DNA from: Candidatus Eiseniibacteriota bacterium
GTDB taxonomy: Bacteria > Eisenbacteria > RBG-16-71-46 > CAIMUX01
Assembly: GCA_029569475.1 (NCBI GenBank)
Contig: JAKQSZ010000042.1
Span: forward strand, 1 to 50,853
Length of the DNA stretch: 50,853 nucleotides
Direction of reading: 5' to 3'
Part shown: one piece after another, positions 7,574 to 15,662 of the stretch
How the letters are laid out: every line of letters begins with the position of its first letter
Position numbering within the stretch: the first letter of the stretch is position 1
The notes under the pieces: model-generated
What the model was told of the DNA's origin: nothing
The model's database searches: none
What the model saw: only the letters and a program-made list of their open reading frames with translations
Program-made: the position numbers and the translations under genes

Positions 7574-8944
7574 ATGGACATGACTTTGCTCACGGATCGG
7601 ACGGCGGAGACCGGCCTGACGTTCTGCGATCTGACGCAGGCCTACGCCTCGACGAGCGGCGGCATCCGAACCTACATCGACGCGAAGTCCTCCTGCCTGG
7701 CCCGTTACACCGCGCACCGGCACGTCCTCATTGTGCCCGGTGAACGCGATACCTGCACGGGCGGGGACAATCGCCGCTTGTACACGGTGGCGGCTCCCCG
7801 GGTGCCGAAATGCCACCCCTACCGCTTCATCCTGCGCCTCGACAAGGTCGTCGCCATCCTGCGCCGGGAGATGCCGCACCTGATCGAACTGGGCAGCCCC
7901 TACGTGCTGCCCTGGACGGCCTTGTTTCACCGGGCCCGCCGGCGCTGCGCCGTCGTCGGCTTCTATCACACCGATTTCCCGACGGCCTATGTCCGCCCGG
8001 CCGCGCGGGCTCTGGCGGGGGAGCGGCCGGCGCGCCTGGCCGAGCGCGCGGCCCTGGGGTACGCCGCCAACGTCTTCTCCAGGTTCGATGCCACGCTGGT
8101 GGCATCCGAAGCGCTGGCGGGCAAACTCGAAGGCGCCGGGGTCACGAACGTCATCCAGGTCTCTCTCGGGGTCGACACCGAGGTCTTCCATCCCTCCCGG
8201 CGCGATCCCGAGGTCCGGCGCCTTCTGGGGATCGGCGAGGGAGAGCGCCTCTTCGTCTACGCGGGGCGCCTGGACCGCGAGAAGCGGGTCGAGTGGCTGG
8301 TGCGCGCCTTCCAGGCGACGGCCCCGGCGCTGCGGGGCGTGCTGGCCGTTGTGGGGGATGGTCCCTTGCGCCCGTTTCTGGAGCGTCGGGCCTCCGAGGA
8401 TCAGCGCCTGCGGGTACTCCCCTTCATCTCTGAACGGACGGAACTGGCGCGTCTGCTGGCCTCCAGCGACATCTACGTCACGGCCGGTCCCTACGAGACC
8501 TTCGGCCTGTCCGTGGCCGAAGCCCAAGCCTGCGGGCTCCCGGTGATTGGGGTTCGCGCCGGCGCGCTTCTCGACCGCGTGCCGCCGCACGTCGGCCGGC
8601 TGATCGAGACCGGAGACGCCGCCGGCCTGTCGGCCGCCATGATCGAGTTCGGGCACGCCGACCTGAGGAATCTGTCCGCGGCCGCGCGCGAACTCGTGGA
8701 ACGGTCCATTTCGTGGAAAGCGAGTTTTGAGCGACTACTGCCTCTCTACGAGAGCCTCGCGGCCCGGACCGCAGCCCGGCCGGCGATGCAGCCATCGTTC
8801 GAGGCAGAACCTGAGCCCCCGCGTGGAGACCAGCGTGATGTCCGGTGTGAGTCCCGGCGTGGTCTCCCGGCGATGCCTGCGGGAGATGCGGGTTCAGCCG
8901 CTACTGGAAGATCCCGAAGTGGCCGAGCAGCCACCAGAGGATGA
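7574..8944 (+). CDS. GT4-family glycosyltransferase
   Basis: A 456-residue GT-B glycosyltransferase. The N-terminal acceptor domain has the glycine-rich loop STSGGIRTYIDAK and the strand-His segment VVGFYHTDFPTAY. The C-terminal donor domain has LFVYAGRLDREKRVEWLV, LAVVGDGPLRPFL and ETFGLSVAEAQACGLPVIG, which holds the E-x7-E donor motif. VYHSDFPRQ of the upstream PHP-GT protein and FYHTDFPTA here are alike, so the two enzymes are probably related and may act in sequence on one glycan. The last 60 residues are polar and low-complexity. The start ATG at 7574 has no clear ribosome site, and a second ATG two codons on is possible. Its 3' end overlaps a small minus-strand gene by 44 bases. Confidence 0.88.
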   Translation: MDMTLLTDRTAETGLTFCDLTQAYASTSGGIRTYIDAKSSCLARYTAHRHVLIVPGERDTCTGGDNRRLYTVAAPRVPKCHPYRFILRLDKVVAILRREMPHLIELGSPYVLPWTALFHRARRRCAVVGFYHTDFPTAYVRPAARALAGERPARLAERAALGYAANVFSRFDATLVASEALAGKLEGAGVTNVIQVSLGVDTEVFHPSRRDPEVRRLLGIGEGERLFVYAGRLDREKRVEWLVRAFQATAPALRGVLAVVGDGPLRPFLERRASEDQRLRVLPFISERTELARLLASSDIYVTAGPYETFGLSVAEAQACGLPVIGVRAGALLDRVPPHVGRLIETGDAAGLSAAMIEFGHADLRNLSAAARELVERSISWKASFERLLPLYESLAARTAARPAMQPSFEAEPEPPRGDQRDVRCESRRGLPAMPAGDAGSAATGRSRSGRAATRG

Positions 8945-9029
8945 TGAAGATCAACACCGTTCCGAAGCAGCCCCCGCCCAGTTTCTTCGCCCCCCAACCC
9001 GCCACCAAAGCTCGAAATAGCTTGCTCAA
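8901..9029 (-). CDS. Small single-pass membrane protein
   Basis: A 42-residue protein ending KKLGGGCFGTVLIFIILWWLLGHFGIFQ: a glycine/cysteine turn, one membrane helix with a WWLL core, and an aromatic end. I recall similar endings in unassigned small proteins of related bacteria. No ATG or GTG is well placed; a TTG at 9029 has AGGAGG about eleven bases upstream, while another TTG at 9122 would add 31 residues without a visible ribosome site. The 3' end lies antisense to the last codons of the glycosyltransferase gene. Function unknown. Confidence 0.5.
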   Translation of the reverse strand: MSKLFRALVAGWGAKKLGGGCFGTVLIFIILWWLLGHFGIFQ

Positions 9030-9197
9030 GTTGATCGACTCCTCCTGGCCGCCGGTCGCGTGGGGCGCCGGGCCTTTCCCGAGGCTCGAAATCCACGCTG
9101 CCAACGCCGGCGTTGTCTGCAAGAGGCTGCCTCACCGGAGCGCGAAACAGAAGTCCAGAGTTACGCCTCGATTCCCGGAGCGGTCGATTCGGGCAGG

Positions 9198-9380
9198 GCG
9201 GTCGGTTCGGACCGGCGGTCGGTCCGGGCATCGGCGGCCGGTCCGGGCATCGGCGGCCGGTCCGGGACCGGCGGTCGGTCCGGGTATCGGGCCGGTGGGG
9301 GAGCCGCGGTCTCTCCCGACATCGGCGGCCGGTTGGGACAGCGACGGTTGTGGGGACATCGACGGTCGTTTGGGGACGCG
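9198..9380. repeat. GC-rich 18-19 base tandem repeat in a 750-base gene-free stretch
   Basis: Five head-to-tail units of the form GCGGTCGGTCCGGGCATCG (last base and two others vary) occupy 9198-9292, followed by eroded units (ACATCGGCGGCCGGTTGGG, ACATCGACGGTCGTTTGGGG) to about 9380. The whole interval 9030-9776 holds no recognised gene. The segment 9630-9700 is clearly more AT-rich and is the likeliest place for the promoter of the next gene, but no -35/-10 pair is convincing. Confidence 0.7.
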
Positions 9381-9776
9381 ACGTGACTGGTCCGGAGACT
9401 CCACGGAAGGGCCGGGGACTCGGCACCGGCTACCCAAGCCAGATGGAGGGGCGCGCCAACCGGCCGCGAGACTCATGCCATCGCGATCCGGCCAATGACT
9501 GTGGCGACCTGGCAGGGAAGACCGGTGCCGAGCCGGGCGTACCGGCATGAGAGCCGACTCTCCGCGCGACACCTTGCGGGACGCGCCTTCGCTTCGACGC
9601 TCACGCCTGGATGTCGCTCGAGCATTCGCCTCTGATACATGGGAATAAACACCGAATTTCTCTTTGGCCGGGAAATCCTGTACGCAATGGATCGTCTCCG
9701 CGACACTGCAGTAGGACAGGATCGTCGGTCCACGTCCCGTTTCTCGATCTACCGAAGACTCAAGGAGGTTTTGCAG

Positions 9777-10670
9777 ATGATCAGACTGTCATATACAAGT
9801 CGACTTGCTCCGTTCGCGGCCTTCGCGTGGCTGTCCCTGCTGGCCGGTCCGTCGCAGGCGTATCCCGAGGGACCGCCGGACGAACGCGCGGGCGACCCGC
9901 CGGCGTTGGAGACCTGTCACAGTGTCGGATGCCACGCTTCCTTCCCCGTGAACAGCGGCAACGGCTCGCTGACAGTCCAGGGTGTGCCGGCGTCGTACCT
10001 TCCCGGAACCAGCTACGTCCTTACCGTGCAACTGAACGATCCGGACCAGCGTCGCTGGGGCTTCGAGGCCACCGTTCTGCGCCCGACGCTCAACACCCAG
10101 GCGGGCACCGTGGAAGCCATTGACCCGGCCTTTGTGCAGGTTTCGGACCAGCCTGGCACCCAGAAGGACTATGTCAAACAGACCCTCGAGGGTTCTTTCG
10201 CAGGTCAGGAAGACGACGCTTCCTGGCAATTCCGCTGGACCGCCCCTTCTTCCGGCACCGGCGCCGCCCACCTCTACGTTGCCGGGAATGCGGCCAACAA
10301 CAACGGCTTCCCGACCGGGGACTACGTCTATACCTTCAACGTGTTGATTCCCGAGACCGATCCCACGGCGGTCGGTGATGCGTGGCCAGTCCTGGCGGGC
10401 AACTTGCGGATCCTGCCCAACCCGGTGTCACACGGCGGAGCGGAGCTTCGGTTGATGGCCGGCCCGGCCGGGGAGGCCCGCGTGAACATCGTGGATATGA
10501 CGGGACGGTTGGTGCGCTCGCTTCACCACCGTGCGTCCGCCGGCGAGTCCGTTTCGCTGCACTGGGACGGTCGTGACGAAACGGGGCGTGATGTCGTTTC
10601 GGGTGTCTACTACGCCACGCTCGCCGGTGCGGGGGCGAGCCTCAAGGCGCCGATTGTCGTGATCCGGTAG
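9777..10670 (+). CDS. Secreted choice-of-anchor V domain protein with FlgD-like C-terminal tail
   Basis: A 297-residue exported protein. AAGGAGG lies eight bases before the ATG at 9777, which rules out the longer frame. A signal peptide (LAPFAAFAWLSLLAGPSQAYP) is followed by a choice-of-anchor V (Reelin-like) domain of about 150 residues: LETCHSVGCHASFPVNSGNG, SYVLTVQLNDPDQRRWGFEATVL, and later AHLYVAGNAANNNG. The C-terminus is the FlgD/T9SS-like Ig tail: ILPNPVSHGGAELRL, VNIVDMTGRLVRSL, WDGRDETGRDVVSGVYYATL, ending PIVVIR. Family members often have CxxCH near the N-terminus; here the cysteines are spaced C-x4-CH, so classical haem attachment is doubtful. Likely a surface-attached envelope protein. 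Confidence 0.85.
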   Translation: MIRLSYTSRLAPFAAFAWLSLLAGPSQAYPEGPPDERAGDPPALETCHSVGCHASFPVNSGNGSLTVQGVPASYLPGTSYVLTVQLNDPDQRRWGFEATVLRPTLNTQAGTVEAIDPAFVQVSDQPGTQKDYVKQTLEGSFAGQEDDASWQFRWTAPSSGTGAAHLYVAGNAANNNGFPTGDYVYTFNVLIPETDPTAVGDAWPVLAGNLRILPNPVSHGGAELRLMAGPAGEARVNIVDMTGRLVRSLHHRASAGESVSLHWDGRDETGRDVVSGVYYATLAGAGASLKAPIVVIR

Positions 10671-10918
10671 CTGATGAGCCTGTCGCCCGCAGACGGCACC
10701 TGATGCCGTGATCTGGTGATGGCTGATGAGCCTGTCGCCCGCAGACGGCACCTGTTGCCGTGATCTGGTGACGGCTGATGAGCCTGTCGCCCGCAGATGG
10801 CACCTGTTGCCGTGATCTGGTGACGGCTGATGAGCCTGTCGTCCGCAGATGGCACCTGTTGTCGTGATCCAGTGATCACCGATGAGCTTGGTGTCCGCAG
10901 ACGACACCGGTAGCGGGC
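10671..10918 (+). repeat. 52-base tandem repeat starting at the stop codon
   Basis: Four full units start at 10671, 10723, 10775 and 10827, and a worn fifth starts at about 10879. Each carries CTGATGAGCCTGTCGCCCGC, then a small hairpin (CGGCA, CCTGA, TGCCG in unit 1), then GTGATCTGGTGA. The unit end resembles the last codons of the upstream gene (TTGTCGTGATCCGGTAG), so the array looks like copies of that gene's 3' end. The rest of the gap, 10919-11232, has no recognised gene. Confidence 0.9.
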
Positions 10919-11232
10919 GTCCGCGGGCCTGAGGCGGCGCACGGACGGCTTCCTGGCGCCGCCCCGGTAAGTGGTACGCGGATTCCCACGAGGCTCCAGT
11001 GCGCCGTCCGACTAACGGTGCGCGGGTTTCCCAAGATTCCGGGGCGCGGTCATCGCTGACTGCGCTCCTCCTCCCTGCCTTTGCTTCCACTGCTTCGCAC
11101 CGCTGCTCTCCACGGGTCTTCCGCGATGGACCCTTCGCACATCGCGCAAACTCTCCTTTCGCGACCTGTGCTACCCTCCCGGGAGCCCGGTCAACCCTGC
11201 CCCGCGGGGAGACAGAAAAGGAGCCGACCCAC

Positions 11233-11829
11233 TTGCATAAGGCCCGTGCCTCTCGGCAGACCACGCCCGAAGCGCTGATCGAAGCGTGTCTTGCGCATGA
11301 AGAGGGTTCCTGGCCCGAGTTCCTACGGCGCTACTCCAATCTCATCTACTCGACCATTCGCAAGACCGGGTTGAGGCGCGAGGATCAGGAAGAGGCATTC
11401 CAGAACACGGTGATCGCCATCTACCGCCAACTCGGCCATCTCCGGCAATCGGACCGGCTGACCTCGTGGATCATCGGAATCGCGTGGCGCCAATCGATCA
11501 ACCAGGTGCGGCTGCGATCCCGCGATTCTTCCCTGGTCGAGTACACCGACGGCGCGGCGGAGGCCGCCGACCGTACCGCTTCCGCCCAGGCGCCGATCGA
11601 CGAGGTCCGGACCGCGCTAGAGCGGGCGCAGCGGGCGCAGGAGGGGATGGAGCGCCTTCCGGAGCGTTGCCGCCGCCTGCTGCAACTCATGTTCTACCAG
11701 GATCCCCCGCTGGAATATCGCGAGATCGCGCGCCGGGAGGGGATTCCCATCGGAAGCCTGGGGCCGACCCGAACCCGTTGCCTCGAGAAGCTGAAGAAGC
11801 TCCTCGCCGAGCGGGGATGGCAGCCGTGA
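11233..11829 (+). CDS. ECF-type RNA polymerase sigma factor
   Basis: A 198-residue sigma-70 family factor. Region 2 covers WPEFLRRYSNLIYSTIRKTG, DQEEAFQNTVIAIYRQL and LTSWIIGIAWRQSINQVR; region 4 covers MERLPERCRRLLQLMFY, PLEYREIARREGIPIGSLGPTRTRCLEKLKKLL, with the helix-turn-helix. The TTG at 11233 is taken as start because AAGGAG lies nine bases upstream and the protein then has normal ECF length; the frame extends 78 codons further back, but that part is unlike any sigma factor. It heads a same-strand run with a small companion gene and a TPR-CHAT protease gene, so it probably sets their expression. No classical anti-sigma membrane protein is present. Confidence 0.9.
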   Translation: MHKARASRQTTPEALIEACLAHEEGSWPEFLRRYSNLIYSTIRKTGLRREDQEEAFQNTVIAIYRQLGHLRQSDRLTSWIIGIAWRQSINQVRLRSRDSSLVEYTDGAAEAADRTASAQAPIDEVRTALERAQRAQEGMERLPERCRRLLQLMFYQDPPLEYREIARREGIPIGSLGPTRTRCLEKLKKLLAERGWQP

Positions 11830-11987
11830 CCTCCTGGGGCCTCATCGCATCGAATGCAGACCGCGGAGGCGGGCCGGGGAGGCGTGATTCCTGGTCGACC
11901 CCGGGTCGGAGGAGTGCGCGGTATCAGAAAGCGGACAGGTGCGACTCCTGGTTGTAGGCACGGACCCGAGCCGCGGACGGAGGAGCG

Positions 11988-12554
11988 ATGGGCAGACACG
12001 TTGCGCATGATGGCTTCGAGGCCGTCCGACGGATTCTCGGCGAGCCCAGACTCAGCGGGCCGCCGCGTGGTTGGATCGAGCGCGCCGAGCGCTGGTTGGA
12101 GGCTCAAGAAGCCCGCCACCTCGCCAAGTCGGTGCGGTCACAGCCCCGCGGCATCGGCTTGCGTGGGGCGTGGCGAACCTTGCGGGCCGCGCTCGTCCTG
12201 GACAGCCTCACCCCGGGAATGGCGCTGGCCGGCATCCGTGCGCCCCGTTCCAGTTCCTCCCGTCAGCTCGGCTTTTCCAGCCGCCACGCTTCGGTGCAAC
12301 TCGTGGTTTCTCCGGGTGCCGGCGCCTCCTCGGAGATCCGGGGACTGTTCGTGCCGCTCCATCCTGAGATCCCCCGAAAGAAGGTCCGTGCAATCCTGGT
12401 CGTGAACGGTCAGGAGAAGCGCGTTCCGGTCACCGCCACCGGCGAGTTCCGCTTCGCCAGAGTCCCCGGCGGCCAGGCGCGGGTGCGCGTGGAGTGGGAC
12501 GGCGCCCGCCTGGTGCTGCAGAAGTTCCGGCTGGACCCGTCGGCAGCGAACTGA
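11988..12554 (+). CDS. Sigma/CHAT-operon companion protein, function unknown
   Basis: A 188-residue protein between the sigma and CHAT genes. GGAGGAG ends two to three bases before the ATG. The first 60 residues form an arginine-rich helical stretch (WIERAERWLEAQEARHLAKS). LRAALVLDSLTPGMALAGIR and RQLGFSSRHASVQLVVSP then lead to a C-terminal beta domain with GEFRFARVPGGQARVRVEW, like the small carboxypeptidase-regulatory-type beta sandwich. The pattern 'LVxDS...P..AGxR...RQLxF' followed by a GEFxFxxVPxG domain is one I recall from genes sitting between ECF sigma and CHAT genes in other uncultured bacteria. It may be the sigma regulator, but no test of that is visible here. Confidence 0.65.
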   Translation: MGRHVAHDGFEAVRRILGEPRLSGPPRGWIERAERWLEAQEARHLAKSVRSQPRGIGLRGAWRTLRAALVLDSLTPGMALAGIRAPRSSSSRQLGFSSRHASVQLVVSPGAGASSEIRGLFVPLHPEIPRKKVRAILVVNGQEKRVPVTATGEFRFARVPGGQARVRVEWDGARLVLQKFRLDPSAAN

Positions 12555-12573
12555 GCGCCGGACCTGCATCCTG

Positions 12574-15500
12574 ATGCCCCGCAAGCAGACCCGCAAGCAG
12601 ACCCGCAAGCAGGCGCGCAAGCAGGCGCCCAAGCAGACCCGCAAGCAGAGTCGTCATCCGGATGCGCCGCCGCCAGCCGGCATCAAGGGCACCGTGGATC
12701 GGCTGCTGGAGGTGGACTCGCGGCGACTGCCGGAGTGCCTGCGGGCCGTTGTCGGGGCGGTTCCCCGGGAAGAGCGGGGTCGTGAACTCGCCCAGGAACT
12801 GCGGGATCGCGCCGCGCGCTTCTACCACTCCGATGCGGGGACCGCGCGCCGCATCGCCGATCGCGCCCTGGCGATCGCCCGCCTGACGGGGGACCCCACG
12901 GCCCTCGGGTGGGGACACCGAGCCCGGGCCGAAGCTTTCCTCTTCTCCGGCCGCATGCGGGACGCCGAGAAGTCCTACGCCGAGGCCGCCCGGGCTTGGA
13001 CACGCTCCGGCGACGAGGCCCACCTGGGGCAGCTCCTGGTCGGGCGCATCCACGTCCTCGCTCTGCTGGGCCGGCTGAAAGAGGTCGATCGGGCGGCCAC
13101 CCTGGCCCGCCGCTGTCTGGAGACGGCGGGAGACCAGACCTACCTCGGCAAGCTTGCCATGAACATGGGCAACCTCCGCTTCCAGACCGATCGCTACGGC
13201 GAGGCGCTCGAGGAGTACACCCGCGCCTCGCAGACCTTCCAGCGCCTGGGCCTGCGGGACGAAACGGTGATCGGCTGCGAGATCAACCATGCGGTCGCCC
13301 TGACCCAACTCGACCGCGAAGAGGAGGCGCTCGATCGCTTCCGAACTCTCGACGCGGAGTGCCGCGAACGGGGATTCGAGTTGCTCGAAGCGCAGATCGC
13401 CATGAACGCGGCCGTGGTTCACGCGCAACAGGCCGACTTCGGCGCCGCTTTGCGCGGGTTGGGACAGGCCACAGCGTACTTCCGCAGGACGGGTCATCCC
13501 GCCTTCCTGGCCAGCTGCCTCCTCAATCGCGCCGACATCGAACACCAGCTCAATCTGCACGACGAGGCGCTGGAGCTGGCATTGGAGGCGGCGCCGCTCT
13601 TCGGCTCCGAGGAGATGGCCTACGACCAGGCGCTCGCCTCCACGCAATGCGCTCTTTCGTTGCTGGCTCGCGCGAGGGTGGCGCCGGCATTGCGGCATGT
13701 GCGGGCGGCCCGTTCGCTCTTCGAGAAGGAGAAGAACACGGCGCGGGTGGCCGTCATGGACCTGGTGGCCGCGGAGGCGGCCGCGGCCCGGGGACGGTGG
13801 CAGGAGGCGGCCCGCCTGGCCGAGAGCGCCTCCGCGGAGTTCCGGCGCATCGGCCTCGCGCGTTGGGAAAGCCGGTCGGCGGCCGTGCGGGCGCGCGCGG
13901 CGGAGCAGCTCGGCCTGAGCGACCGTGAGCTCGTCAAGCTGCTCCGTTCGCTCCTGCGCAAAGTGCGGCCGCAACGCGATCCGCTCGCCGTCTGGCAGCT
14001 CCTCGAGGCCAAGGGACGCGCCCACGAGCGCGCCGGCAGACCGGCTTCGGCCGCCAGGACTTTCGCCCGGGCCGCTCAATCCCTCGAAGACCTGCGGGTC
14101 CGCATCCCGACCGAGGAGTCCAAGATCGCGTTTCTTGCCGACAAGAGCGCCATCTTCGACCGGCTGATCGCCCTCGAGTCGGGGAAGCGGCGGCCGTCGG
14201 TCGAGCAGCTCTTCGACTGGATGGAACGGTCCCGTGCGCAGACCTTTCGGGACCGCCTGCGGTCTCCCGCTTTCTACCTGGAGGGCATCTCGTCCCCGGA
14301 ACTGCTGCGGCTTCGCAAGAGAATCGCCTGGCTGCACACCCGCATCGCGCGCCTCGAGCTGGGTTCGGCGGCGGATCGGGCACGGGCAGGCGAACTCCGG
14401 CGGGAACTTCACACCGCCGAGGAGTCCTGGGCGCGGCAGTGGAGGCGGAGGCGCGAGGAGAGCTCGGGGTGGCGCGGGACCAGCGTGTTTCTGCCCTCGG
14501 CTCCGCCCCCGGGCCTGGGTGAACTGGAAGCGGCGCTGCCGCGGGGTTGGGCGTTTCTCGGCTATCACCTCGGTCCCGATTCCGCCCTCGCGTTGGTGGC
14601 GACCCGCGAAGGGGCGACCTGGGTTGCGCTCGATCCGCGGACCCGCGCGAAGACGGCGCGGCTGGCCGACCGGCTGGACCTCCAGTGGGCGGCGGCGGCG
14701 GCTGATGCGGTGACCGGAGGGCGTGCCGCTCGAGTCATGCAGGCAGGCGCAGACCTCCTTCTCGCCGAACTGCATCGGCTCCTGTGGGCTCCGGTGAGCC
14801 GGATCGCGCCGGGTGGCATCCGGCGTTGGGTCATATCCCCGCACGGCCCGGTGCACCGGATCCCTTTGCACGCGCTGCGGGGAGGGGAAGGCTACCTGAT
14901 CGAGAACGCCGACATCTCCCTGACGCCAAGCGGCCGGATCTGGCTGGAGTCCGGCGGCGCGGGGGCCGCGGGGGCGCCTGGCGAGGGGACCCGGCGAGCC
15001 TGGGTGGCCGGGGTGCCATCGGAGGATCTCCCCGGGGTTCGGGCCGAGGTGGCTCGGGTCAGCCGGCATCTGCGGGGATGGGACGTGCGGCGCGATCTGG
15101 CCCCCACCAGGGAAACCATGCGGACGGAGGCGGAGCGCTGCGCGCTGATCCACCTGGCGGCGCATGGCTCGCTGCGTCCGGACAACCCCGCCTATTCCTT
15201 TGTGGAACTGGCCGACGGCCCGCTCTTTGTCCATGACCTCGCGACCTTCCGCACGGGCGGGGCCAGCGTGGTCCTGTCGGCCTGTTCTTCCGGGAGAGGG
15301 CAGGCTCCTGCCGGGGATGAGTGGATCGGCCTGGCCCGGGGGTTCCTGCAGACCGGCGCACGGGCCGTGGTGGCGAGCCTCTGGCCCGTCCACGAGACCC
15401 CGACGCTGGAACTGATGGAGGCGTTCTACGAAGGTTTTGCCGCAGGATCCGACGACGCCAGTGCGCTCGGCGCGGCGATGCGGGCGGTGAGGGCACGGCG

Positions 15501-15612
15501 GCCGCATCCCTGGAACTGGGCGTCGTTTGCCGTCTCAGGCGACCGGGGTTTCGCCGACCGGAACGCCGACACCGCGGAATCGACCGCGGCATCCCGCCGG
15601 GGATTATGTTAG
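12574..15612 (+). CDS. TPR-CHAT caspase-like protease
   Basis: A 1012-residue cytoplasmic protein. Residues 1-27 are six lysine/arginine-rich tetrapeptides (RKQT type). Residues about 70-490 are tetratricopeptide-type helical repeats, such as LAMNMGNLRFQTDRYGEALE and ALEEYTRASQTFQRLG. A helical linker (LRLRKRIAWLHTRIARLEL) follows. The CHAT peptidase domain spans about 650-1000: RRWVISPHGPVHRIPLHAL, then the catalytic pair His864 in IHLAAHGSL and Cys904 in VVLSACSSGRG, then ARGFLQTGARAVVASLWPV. CHAT proteins are clan-CD proteases; the TPR part normally senses a partner. The gene follows its companion by 19 bases and is itself followed, 50 bases on, by a secreted subtilisin. The target is unknown. 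Confidence 0.92.
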   Translation: MPRKQTRKQTRKQARKQAPKQTRKQSRHPDAPPPAGIKGTVDRLLEVDSRRLPECLRAVVGAVPREERGRELAQELRDRAARFYHSDAGTARRIADRALAIARLTGDPTALGWGHRARAEAFLFSGRMRDAEKSYAEAARAWTRSGDEAHLGQLLVGRIHVLALLGRLKEVDRAATLARRCLETAGDQTYLGKLAMNMGNLRFQTDRYGEALEEYTRASQTFQRLGLRDETVIGCEINHAVALTQLDREEEALDRFRTLDAECRERGFELLEAQIAMNAAVVHAQQADFGAALRGLGQATAYFRRTGHPAFLASCLLNRADIEHQLNLHDEALELALEAAPLFGSEEMAYDQALASTQCALSLLARARVAPALRHVRAARSLFEKEKNTARVAVMDLVAAEAAAARGRWQEAARLAESASAEFRRIGLARWESRSAAVRARAAEQLGLSDRELVKLLRSLLRKVRPQRDPLAVWQLLEAKGRAHERAGRPASAARTFARAAQSLEDLRVRIPTEESKIAFLADKSAIFDRLIALESGKRRPSVEQLFDWMERSRAQTFRDRLRSPAFYLEGISSPELLRLRKRIAWLHTRIARLELGSAADRARAGELRRELHTAEESWARQWRRRREESSGWRGTSVFLPSAPPPGLGELEAALPRGWAFLGYHLGPDSALALVATREGATWVALDPRTRAKTARLADRLDLQWAAAAADAVTGGRAARVMQAGADLLLAELHRLLWAPVSRIAPGGIRRWVISPHGPVHRIPLHALRGGEGYLIENADISLTPSGRIWLESGGAGAAGAPGEGTRRAWVAGVPSEDLPGVRAEVARVSRHLRGWDVRRDLAPTRETMRTEAERCALIHLAAHGSLRPDNPAYSFVELADGPLFVHDLATFRTGGASVVLSACSSGRGQAPAGDEWIGLARGFLQTGARAVVASLWPVHETPTLELMEAFYEGFAAGSDDASALGAAMRAVRARRPHPWNWASFAVSGDRGFADRNADTAESTAASRRGLC
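12580..12651 (+). repeat. In-frame 12-base repeat encoding RKQT-type tetrapeptides
   Basis: Six copies of CGCAAGCAGACC with small changes (GCG for ACC, CCC for CGC) encode the basic N-terminus of the TPR-CHAT protein. Since 12 is a multiple of three, copy-number change would keep the frame. Confidence 0.9.
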
Positions 15613-15662
15613 GATCGGTTCGCAATTTCACGTCGAACAACTCTCCAATCCGGGAGGACATC

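Noticed and set aside
10671..10918. Possible CRISPR array
   Set aside because: The 52-base units follow each other directly with no unique spacers between them, so it is a plain tandem repeat.
12430..15507. A 1025-codon open frame on the minus strand opposite the CHAT gene
   Set aside because: Its protein text is Pro/Arg/Gly-rich without domains and it mirrors the codon bias of the real gene. Long antisense frames are expected at this GC content.
12574..15612. CHAT protease as part of a CRISPR-guided caspase (Craspase) system
   Set aside because: Those TPR-CHAT proteins lie beside a single-chain type III-E effector. No such gene is here and the CRISPR array is 35 kb away with a class 1-like repeat.
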